In this document: positions 1-4,938 of the stretch, in pieces
Position numbering within the stretch: the first letter of the stretch is position 1
How the letters are laid out: each line of letters opens with the position of its first letter
Source: an uncultured Mucispirillum sp.
GTDB lineage: Bacteria > Chrysiogenota > Deferribacteres > Deferribacterales > Mucispirillaceae
Length of the DNA stretch: 7,950 bases
Assembly (NCBI GenBank): GCA_947177675.1
Contig: CAMWVK010000051.1
Coordinates: 1-7,950, forward strand
Reading direction: 5' to 3'
Program-made: the position numbers and the translations under genes
Notes under the pieces: generated by a model
The model's database searches: none
Told to the model about the DNA's origin: nothing
What the model saw: only the letters and a program-made list of their open reading frames with translations

Positions 1-2
1 AA

Positions 3-33
3 TAAAAAAGGCTCACTAAACCAGTGAGCCTTT
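3..33 (-). terminator. Rho-independent terminator closing the minus-strand ATPase operon
   Basis: An 11-bp perfect stem (7-17 paired with 23-33) with a 5-nt loop is followed, read on the minus strand, by a run of six T, then ATT. It lies about 120 nt past the stop codon of the AAA+ ATPase gene, so it probably ends that transcript. The plus-strand reading has only TTTGG after the stem, so the minus direction is favoured. Confidence 0.8.
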
Positions 34-99
34 GGTAAATAATTTAACTATTTTATTTATTGTTTTATCAATTTTACTATCTCGTTACAAATTATTAAT

Positions 100-150
100 A
101 AAAATGCAGGTCTATATAATTGACCTGTGGACAATTTGGTGATGACACCA
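100..150 (-). terminator. Two further hairpins after the ATPase gene, candidate first terminator
   Basis: On the minus strand a short hairpin (TGGTG/CACCA, 137-150) comes first, directly after the ATPase stop codon. A second hairpin (CAGGTC/GACCTG, 107-112 with 122-127, 9-nt loop) follows, then CA and five T. The second could be a weak intrinsic terminator ahead of the stronger one at 3-33. The first has no T run and may simply protect the 3' end. Confidence 0.4.
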
Positions 151-153
151 TAC

Positions 154-1533
154 TTAATATCTTATATCTTCTATTATGTCCTCTAAAATTTGTTTAACAA
201 CTTTTACTTGTTCTTTATCAGGTTTTCCATATACATCACGGGTCACCCAAAGAAGATGCTGGTCAAAGATATAATCATTTATTTCATCTTCTTTATCTGC
301 TAAATCAAAAGCCCTTGAAAGAGTTCTGAGAGTAGGACATTCTTCAATTAATCCTTGTTCTTTTGCAGAAATCATTCTATTAAAAAATACTCCTGCTTTT
401 TCAGCAAATGTTTCGTCAAAATTTTTCTCTTTACATTTTTCTTTCAGGATAGATACTAATTTATCATATTCAGTATCTTTTCTTACTACCATAAACCTTT
501 CAGCTAATGCTGGGTCTATTGTTTCTACAGCATATTGACCACCTACATTCGTAGTGGCCAATACGAATAATTTATTTGTATCACAAGAGAGTGTCTCCTC
601 TTTTGCAACACCATTAATTACCTCTAATATCCTGCCAGTCCTGATATGGTATTTACCGTCAACAGGGCTTAACGCAGTTAAAAGGATGTTTAATTCTCTT
701 TGGGGTATTCTCAATAACTCATCAATGATAAGAATTGATTTCTCACCACCCTGAGCTTTCCTAAATGCCTCAGCAATAGGTCCGTCTTTCCAAATAAGCC
801 CATTACTATTATTTGATGATACTTGCAACTGATAATTACCACTGAAAAAATCAGCAGCAGATACAGAAGTATCTTCTATTTCTTGTTGTTGACCAGCATA
901 ATGCACTAAACACCCAAGCAAGTCAATACTTTCTATTCCTGCATGTCCACCAACAAAAGATGGTTCAATGCCAATACTTTTTGCATAAGCAAAAGCCTCA
1001 TGTGTTTTACCCGAACCTCTATCGCCTTCAACAAGCACAGGGATTTTAAAAGCAAACCTTTTAAGCTGTTTAAAAGGTTCTTCAGGTTCAATATTTTTAT
1101 TGCTGTCTTTAAATTTATCATTATATATAGATTTTAAATCATCTATCATATACCCTATATTATCTTTATTATCATATAGAGCAGTCATAATATGTTTGCA
1201 CACACCATAACCATCAATATTATATAAATTTTCTTCTGAAATAAAATTACAGAAATCATCTCCTGTCGTTCCACAATACATACAGAAATCTTTTCCATTA
1301 TATACTAATCTAACAGTATGTTTTTTTATAGATAATTTTTTTTCTGTAAAACTGTATTGAATAAATGGCATATCATTTTGTTCTATACCATCATTCACTG
1401 ATGTGATTATATTATATTTTGATAAAGTATCACTAATCTTATTATGCAAATTATGCAAATTTACACCCAGATATTGCATATTATTAGCAAAATCTAATAT
1501 TTCATTTTTATTTTTAAATATAATTGGTTTCAT
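154..1533 (-). CDS. MoxR/CobS-like AAA+ ATPase with an N-terminal SWIM-like zinc finger
   Basis: A 459-aa AAA+ ATPase of the AAA_5 (MoxR/CobS/dynein-related) type. Visible motifs are Walker A GDRGSGKT (170-177), Walker B ILIIDE (267-272), sensor 1 ATTN (326-329), an arginine-finger-like PALAERF (341-347) and a sensor-2-like PTLRTL (400-405). The N-terminal 150 residues hold CMYC (84-87) and GVCKHIMTAL (111-120). The CKH end matches the SWIM zinc-finger pattern (CxC...CxH), but with CxxC in front. Family members usually remodel protein complexes, often with a VWA-domain partner; none is seen here. The start is supported by AAGGAG 6 nt upstream, which overlaps the stop codon of the RNase H gene 9 nt before, so the two are co-transcribed. 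The substrate is unknown. The AAA+ assignment is secure; the zinc finger is likely. Confidence 0.9.
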   Translation of the reverse strand: MKPIIFKNKNEILDFANNMQYLGVNLHNLHNKISDTLSKYNIITSVNDGIEQNDMPFIQYSFTEKKLSIKKHTVRLVYNGKDFCMYCGTTGDDFCNFISEENLYNIDGYGVCKHIMTALYDNKDNIGYMIDDLKSIYNDKFKDSNKNIEPEEPFKQLKRFAFKIPVLVEGDRGSGKTHEAFAYAKSIGIEPSFVGGHAGIESIDLLGCLVHYAGQQQEIEDTSVSAADFFSGNYQLQVSSNNSNGLIWKDGPIAEAFRKAQGGEKSILIIDELLRIPQRELNILLTALSPVDGKYHIRTGRILEVINGVAKEETLSCDTNKLFVLATTNVGGQYAVETIDPALAERFMVVRKDTEYDKLVSILKEKCKEKNFDETFAEKAGVFFNRMISAKEQGLIEECPTLRTLSRAFDLADKEDEINDYIFDQHLLWVTRDVYGKPDKEQVKVVKQILEDIIEDIRY

Positions 1534-1542
1534 TTTTTCTCC

Positions 1543-1974
1543 TTATATTGCAGAACCACAGGCTTTTGCCAGTTTATCCGCCATATCATTATAAATATCT
1601 CCTGAATGACTTTTTATAAATTCAAATGAGATATTTATTACATTCTGTTTCTTTTCCATAAATTTTTTATAAAATCTGGTAAATGGAGTTTTAACTCCCC
1701 ATTCACCAGTAACTATTTTTGATATTCCAATAAAATCATGGTAGATTATTATATTAGAATATTTTCTATTTACTGCCCATTCAACTGCTTTCATAGCAGC
1801 TGTTAATTCAGCAGTAACATTCTGCATTTTAATGTTCTGATAACTGCAGCCAGAAATACTCTCTAAAATGCAGTTATTTTTCACAAAGATTACAGCATAA
1901 CCACTATAATCTTTATCTTTTGTATAACTGCCATCAATGTAAGCAGCTATACTTTTATTTCTTTTATTTTCCAT
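1543..1974 (-). CDS. Ribonuclease HI (complete, plasmid/ICE-type)
   Basis: A 143-aa type 1 RNase H, which cleaves RNA in RNA:DNA hybrids. All expected catalytic positions are visible: D14 in IDGSY, E56 in TAEL, D80 in YHD, H123 in SHSGD and D130 in YNDMADKLA. The length is near the usual 140-160 aa and there is no viroplasmin-like N-terminal domain. The start codon lies inside the last codons of the upstream 52-aa gene (11-nt overlap) and has only a weak Shine-Dalgarno (AGAGAAG), which suggests translational coupling. The AAA+ ATPase gene follows after 9 nt. A second, related RNase HI lies at the other end of the window. The cellular housekeeping role is probably served elsewhere; here it may resolve R-loops or primers during element replication (inference). 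Confidence 0.93.
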   Translation of the reverse strand: MENKRNKSIAAYIDGSYTKDKDYSGYAVIFVKNNCILESISGCSYQNIKMQNVTAELTAAMKAVEWAVNRKYSNIIIYHDFIGISKIVTGEWGVKTPFTRFYKKFMEKKQNVINISFEFIKSHSGDIYNDMADKLAKACGSAI

Positions 1975-2122
1975 AACTTCTCTGCTGAAATTTATGGAAA
2001 ATAAAACCAGTAATACTTATTATAATTATCAAACTTGTGATAACTATTAATTGTTCTGTTGATGCAAATGTGTTATTGTTCGCTCCTTTTGAAATAGTTG
2101 TTATTAAGTTAGTTAAATTCAT
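1964..2122 (-). CDS. 52-aa single-pass membrane protein, unknown function
   Basis: This small ORF starts MNLTNLITTI and ends QQRSYGK. A polar, Asn/Thr-rich N-terminal half (1-24) precedes one hydrophobic segment (about 25-42, LIVITSLIIIISITGFIF) and a short basic tail. A strong Shine-Dalgarno (AAAAAGGAG) lies 8 nt before the ATG. Its last four codons overlap the start of the RNase HI gene in another frame, a typical sign of a real, coupled gene. It is the first gene of the 52-aa/RNase HI/AAA+ cluster, just after the terminator at 2165-2203. I do not recognise a family. Its size and layout would fit a small membrane toxin, a holin-like protein or an anchor for the downstream proteins; none can be preferred. 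Confidence 0.7.
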   Translation of the reverse strand: MNLTNLITTISKGANNNTFASTEQLIVITSLIIIISITGFIFHKFQQRSYGK

Positions 2123-2138
2123 TTTCTTTCTCCTTTTT

Positions 2139-2154
2139 GCAGGATATATCCTGC
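2139..2154. repeat. Perfect 16-bp palindrome just upstream of a ribosome binding site
   Basis: GCAGGATATATCCTGC reads the same on both strands and ends 4 nt before the GGAG of the 52-aa gene. It could be an operator for a dimeric regulator or, in RNA, a short hairpin beside the ribosome site. No regulator is identified. Confidence 0.5.
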
Positions 2155-2164
2155 TATTTTAATA

Positions 2165-2203
2165 ATAAAAAAAGCCAATCAGCTTGAAACTAATTGACTT
2201 TTC
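2165..2203 (-). terminator. Rho-independent terminator of the small-peptide (toxin) transcript
   Basis: On the minus strand a 10-bp stem (2199-2190 with 2182-2173; two G-U pairs) with a 7-nt loop is flanked by AAAA and followed by seven T. On the plus strand the two G-U pairs become C-A mismatches, so the minus direction is favoured. It lies about 60 nt after the stop codon of the 50-aa peptide gene. Its 5' arm also contains the -35 box of the opposing promoter. Confidence 0.75.
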
Positions 2204-2222
2204 TCTATTTTTAACATATATT
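2194..2222 (+). promoter_or_regulatory. Sigma-70-type promoter for an antisense RNA
   Basis: TTGACT (2194-2199), exactly 17 nt, then TATATT (2217-2222): five of six matches to each consensus box with ideal spacing. It is the only convincing plus-strand promoter I see in the window. Transcription would start near 2229 and run against the 50-aa peptide gene, with no plus-strand coding region ahead, so the product is best read as an antisense RNA. Confidence 0.7.
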
Positions 2223-2228
2223 GTAGCT

Positions 2229-2386
2229 AAGAGCAGGGGAAGCTACCCCCTGCCTTATCACACTAGCCAGCTAACAGCTTTAATACACTATAAAATGTAT
2301 AACCAGCTGAAAGTGAAGCTAATGTTGTTATAAAAGCTTTAATGAATAAAAGCAGGTGTTCTTTAACGAATTGACCTGCTTTTTTC
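2229..2386 (+). ncRNA. Predicted cis-antisense RNA (type I antitoxin candidate), about 155 nt
   Basis: The limits come from the plus-strand promoter at 2194-2222 and the intrinsic terminator at 2348-2385. The RNA would begin with a stable hairpin (GCAGGGG/CCCCTGC, 2233-2239 with 2247-2253, 7-nt loop), as is common for 5' ends of stable antisense RNAs. It would finish with the terminator hairpin. It is fully complementary to about codons 10-50 and the early 3' UTR of the opposing 50-aa peptide gene, but does not reach that gene's ribosome site. In known type I systems with similar body/3' overlap (BsrG/SR4, TxpA/RatA) the duplex leads to mRNA decay or blocked translation. Transcription is predicted, not shown. 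Confidence 0.6.
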
Positions 2387-2415
2387 ATAAGCCTGCTTCT
2401 TAGCTTGTGTTCCAT
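2263..2415 (-). CDS. 50-aa cationic hydrophobic peptide, candidate type I toxin
   Basis: The ORF starts MEHKLRSRLM and ends VLKLLAG. The N-terminal 20 residues are strongly basic and the rest (about 21-50) is one hydrophobic, partly amphipathic helix. The peptide has eight Lys/Arg against two Glu. A very good Shine-Dalgarno (AAGGAGG) lies 10 nt before the ATG. The gene has its own minus promoter (2687-2659), a long structured leader, a terminator (2203-2165) and a converging antisense RNA. That arrangement is characteristic of type I toxin-antitoxin loci, whose toxins are short membrane-damaging peptides (Hok, TxpA, AapA). I recognise no specific family by sequence. A leaderless-bacteriocin-like peptide or a plain small membrane protein are alternatives. 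The gene is probable; the toxin role is inference from context. Confidence 0.65.
   Translation of the reverse strand: MEHKLRSRLMKKAGQFVKEHLLLFIKAFITTLASLSAGYTFYSVLKLLAG
2348..2385 (+). terminator. Rho-independent terminator of the antisense RNA
   Basis: A 10-bp perfect stem (2348-2357 with 2374-2383) with a 16-nt loop. On the plus strand the second arm runs into six consecutive T. It lies inside the 50-aa peptide gene (about codons 11-23), where a perfect stem with a T run is not needed for coding, which supports a real plus-strand transcript. In the minus direction the tail is TTTTATT, so some minus-strand termination cannot be excluded. Confidence 0.65.
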
Positions 2416-2618
2416 AACACTATTTCCTCCTTATATTTACTATCTATATCAAAGCAGAATACACCTGTAAGGTATATTTCCACTGTTGTTGTAAATAAAG
2501 TTAGAACTGTTATGATTTTTGATATTTTAAACACAATAATACTGTCTAAAATTTGAAACCTATCTATAAGTAGTAGGTTTAATTGATAGTAGTTCCGTAG
2601 AACTCTTTGAGCTGCCAT
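2400..2618 (-). CDS. Possible 72-aa leader ORF overlapping the peptide gene
   Basis: An open frame in the 5' leader of the 50-aa peptide mRNA, starting MAAQRVLRNYYQ, with a moderately hydrophobic middle (about 24-58). It ends 16 nt inside the peptide gene in a different frame. This recalls mok/hok, where translation of an overlapping leader frame drives toxin translation. Against it: there is no clear Shine-Dalgarno, and the ATG lies at the tip of a perfect hairpin (2612-2626). It may be non-coding leader RNA. Confidence 0.3.
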   Translation of the reverse strand: MAAQRVLRNYYQLNLLLIDRFQILDSIIVFKISKIITVLTLFTTTVEIYLTGVFCFDIDSKYKEEIVLWNTS

Positions 2619-2631
2619 TATGGCAGGAACT
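2556..2631 (-). other. Structured 5' leader of the peptide mRNA (three-way-junction-like fold)
   Basis: About 20 nt after the predicted transcription start, AGTTCC (2631-2626) pairs with GGAACT (2596-2591) and encloses two hairpins: CTGCCAT/ATGGCAG (2626-2612, sharing a boundary base) and AGCTC/GAGTT with an AAA loop (2613-2601). One pair of the last stem is G-U only on the minus strand, so the minus RNA folds better. A further hairpin, AAACCTA/TAGGTTT (2580-2556), follows. Toxin mRNAs of type I systems commonly have such leaders. It matches no RNA family that I recognise. Confidence 0.45.
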
Positions 2632-2658
2632 TCTTTATGAAGTAAATTAGATATCTAT

Positions 2659-2687
2659 AATATAGTAGAACAAATGTTTAGTGTCAA
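2659..2687 (-). promoter_or_regulatory. Strong sigma-70-type promoter for the peptide mRNA
   Basis: On the minus strand TTGACA (2687-2682), 17 nt, then TATATT (2664-2659): a perfect -35 box, a five-of-six -10 box and ideal spacing. The start would fall near 2652, beside a 10-bp palindrome TAGATATCTA (2648-2657). This leaves a leader of about 235 nt before the 50-aa peptide gene. The stretch upstream, 2688-2771, is AT-rich and shows nothing else I can support. Confidence 0.75.
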
Positions 2688-2771
2688 TAAAATATTATAA
2701 GGATTATATAGTATTGAATATAAAAGGTTTAATATTATATCATATAAATAATTGATGTAGTTTCAGAGAAC

Positions 2772-2810
2772 AAAAAGCGAACTACCCAACACAATGTGAG
2801 CATTCGCTTA
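2772..2810 (-). terminator. Rho-independent terminator of the transfer operon
   Basis: A 7-bp stem AAGCGAA/TTCGCTT (2809-2803 with 2781-2775) with a 21-nt loop is followed on the minus strand by TTTTTG. It begins 16 nt after the stop codon of the HD-domain TraI-like gene. The large loop makes it weaker than the others in the window. Confidence 0.6.
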
Positions 2811-2825
2811 TTTATAGGAATTTGT

Positions 2826-4937
2826 TTAATTTGATAGATTTTGAAACATCTCTTCTTTTGCAGCAACCTTTGCATTAACTATATTTTCAAGAACACCTTT
2901 TTTTCGTTCTTCAAATTCTGCATAACTGCCATATTCTGCAAATGCATCTATTCTTAATGGAATATATCTGCCAGTTCTAATAATGTTACCATCAATATCT
3001 GTTAATGCAAAATTACCTTGATAATATCCTTCCTGTATCCAGTCAGTATGTAATATTCCCAACTTTCTACAATACTCAGTAAAACTCATTCCTATTTCAT
3101 TTTCTTTTAAATTTGTAATATCTGCTACTTTCTTTAATCTTGCAGCCTTCTTTACTTCAAAAATAACTGCTGCTGTATAGCATAAAACCATATCACCATT
3201 TACTGTGAAATAGTTAAATTTAGTTTTATCAATTATATTAATACTCTTTGAAATGTTTTTTAAAAATTCATTTATATCAAAGAAACTTGATATAATATAA
3301 CTGTCAGGGATATCCGCATTACTTAAATCAGCATATAATGTATCATTGTTAGAAGAAATGCATTTTAATGGCTTAGCAGTATCTGTATTAATTGTATTCT
3401 GCTTATTTTCTAAGTTTTTATTGGTATCAATTATATTATCATCGTTATTGTTGAATGCATTATTATAATTTACTGTGTCGTTTGTAGATACAGCAAAACT
3501 TGGTATAAATCCTGTATTATTTTCTACTTGCTCTAAAGTATTAGAATTTGCTGCTGATGCAGGCTGATTTGAAACAGGAATATTATTATTCTCTGTTTTA
3601 TTAGAAAACTTTTCAGTTCTATCACTATTACTGATAATAGGTTTAGATGAAACATCTTCGGTTGGTTGTTTTTCTGTTTCTTTGACATCTTTGTGTTTAA
3701 AGTATTCCTTTAAATACTCCCTGCGTGCTTTTGAATCATATTCCTTAAACTCTTGCAAAAGCGGGGTAGATGCACTTGGTGCAGCATGGTGATTTTTTAT
3801 CATTTTCATTACTTCATCTGCATAAGTTAGTTTTTCAAAATAGTTAAACCTAGTTTCTATTAACATTATTGATGTATTTGGGTGGTCGCCTGTTTTATAA
3901 CCATCAATATTGCTAAAACTTGCAGCTTTGCCTATATCGTGACCTAGTGCTGTCAATAACATTTTTTCTAAATTAATACCTTGAAAGGTTTTTATATCTT
4001 TCAATATTAATCTGCATATACTTAATGTATGATTGATTAATGTTTGATTGTATAATATATCAAATGTTGTCTTTTCATCAGAGTAGCCATATTTCCCATA
4101 ACTTTTACTTTGTTCCTTTACTACAGAAGGGCAGTTGCCATAATTATCTAAAAAATTTAATATTTCACCAGCTGCATTTTTAAATTCTTCTCTATACCTA
4201 GGCTTAATTAGTTCATTGTCCCAAAAGTATCTTATTTCATCATTGGAAAACTCCCATACAACAATTTCTTTTTTCGGTTCATTTGCAAGCCATGTCCCAT
4301 TGGCCAAAGATTGAAGTGATATAACAGCTTTGTTTCGTGTCCATAGTGGGCTTATCTCCTTTAATAAAACTTTTATTGTATTTTCTCTGTGTGTCTTTTT
4401 TAAATCTTCAATATCTATTTTAAAAGTATAGTGAATAACATCACTTAATCGTTTAAAGAAATCCATATTTAATGCTGTAAGAATATATAATAATATTCCT
4501 AATAGTAAAGTTAGTTTCAATGTTAATACATTAATATATACTAAGCATAAAAATAAGGCAGATAGTAAAAATAATGCTAGTGATATAAATGGGGTTAATA
4601 CAGTTCTGTATTTCTGCTCTTTAAATGGATAAAACAACACAACTTTACCACCAGTTACCAACTGTATAAAAATATTGAAACATGCACCTAAAGAAAATAA
4701 TAATATTTCCATATATGATGTTGTATAACTATACACACATAATCCTAAATAAAGCATCAGCCAGCAGCCTAAATCTGCCATTTTATTAAATTTAAAGATG
4801 GACAGTAATTTTATACTAATATATGGAATAATAATTCCAGCAGAACAAAATGCAGCAGCCCTGTAGTAATCTTCTGGAATAATACCATAGATACCTGCTA
4901 AAAAAGAAATAGATATGATTGTAGAAAAGAAACTCAT
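2826..4937 (-). CDS. Membrane-anchored HD-domain TraI-like protein, candidate MOBH relaxase
   Basis: A 703-aa protein with three parts. Residues 1-160 hold about six hydrophobic segments (near 3-20, 28-47, 55-72, 76-95, 112-135, 138-157). Residues about 295-390 form an HD domain: H303 in INHTL, H333-D334 in GHDIGKAA, D351-H352 in DHPNTS, H383-H384 in NHHAAP. This is a full set of likely metal ligands. Residues 415-535 are a low-complexity Asn/Ser/Thr-rich linker, followed by a folded C-terminal domain (545-690) that I take as TraI_2_C-like with low confidence. MOBH relaxases (SXT, R27, gonococcal island TraI) carry an HD domain and sit beside traD, as here. Relaxase activity is inferred; an HD phosphohydrolase of other function is possible. 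The start has AAGGAG 8 nt upstream, in the last codons of the TraD-like gene. Confidence 0.75.
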   Translation of the reverse strand: MSFFSTIISISFLAGIYGIIPEDYYRAAAFCSAGIIIPYISIKLLSIFKFNKMADLGCWLMLYLGLCVYSYTTSYMEILLFSLGACFNIFIQLVTGGKVVLFYPFKEQKYRTVLTPFISLALFLLSALFLCLVYINVLTLKLTLLLGILLYILTALNMDFFKRLSDVIHYTFKIDIEDLKKTHRENTIKVLLKEISPLWTRNKAVISLQSLANGTWLANEPKKEIVVWEFSNDEIRYFWDNELIKPRYREEFKNAAGEILNFLDNYGNCPSVVKEQSKSYGKYGYSDEKTTFDILYNQTLINHTLSICRLILKDIKTFQGINLEKMLLTALGHDIGKAASFSNIDGYKTGDHPNTSIMLIETRFNYFEKLTYADEVMKMIKNHHAAPSASTPLLQEFKEYDSKARREYLKEYFKHKDVKETEKQPTEDVSSKPIISNSDRTEKFSNKTENNNIPVSNQPASAANSNTLEQVENNTGFIPSFAVSTNDTVNYNNAFNNNDDNIIDTNKNLENKQNTINTDTAKPLKCISSNNDTLYADLSNADIPDSYIISSFFDINEFLKNISKSINIIDKTKFNYFTVNGDMVLCYTAAVIFEVKKAARLKKVADITNLKENEIGMSFTEYCRKLGILHTDWIQEGYYQGNFALTDIDGNIIRTGRYIPLRIDAFAEYGSYAEFEERKKGVLENIVNAKVAAKEEMFQNLSN

Positions 4938-4938
4938 A

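Noticed and set aside
554..754. Plus-strand frame inside the AAA+ ATPase gene
   Set aside because: It is antisense to conserved Walker B and sensor 1 coding sequence and has no promoter or ribosome site of its own.
933..1137. Short frames on both strands inside the ATPase gene
   Set aside because: They are shadows of the real gene: Lys/Leu/Phe-rich products caused by AT-rich codons, with no start signals.
1403..1594. Plus-strand frame across the RNase HI/ATPase junction
   Set aside because: It is antisense to two well-supported genes and lacks a ribosome site.
2641..2771. Possible oriT between the TraI-like gene and the small-peptide locus
   Set aside because: The position is plausible, but I see no clear nick-like motif or inverted repeats here beyond those explained by a promoter and a terminator.
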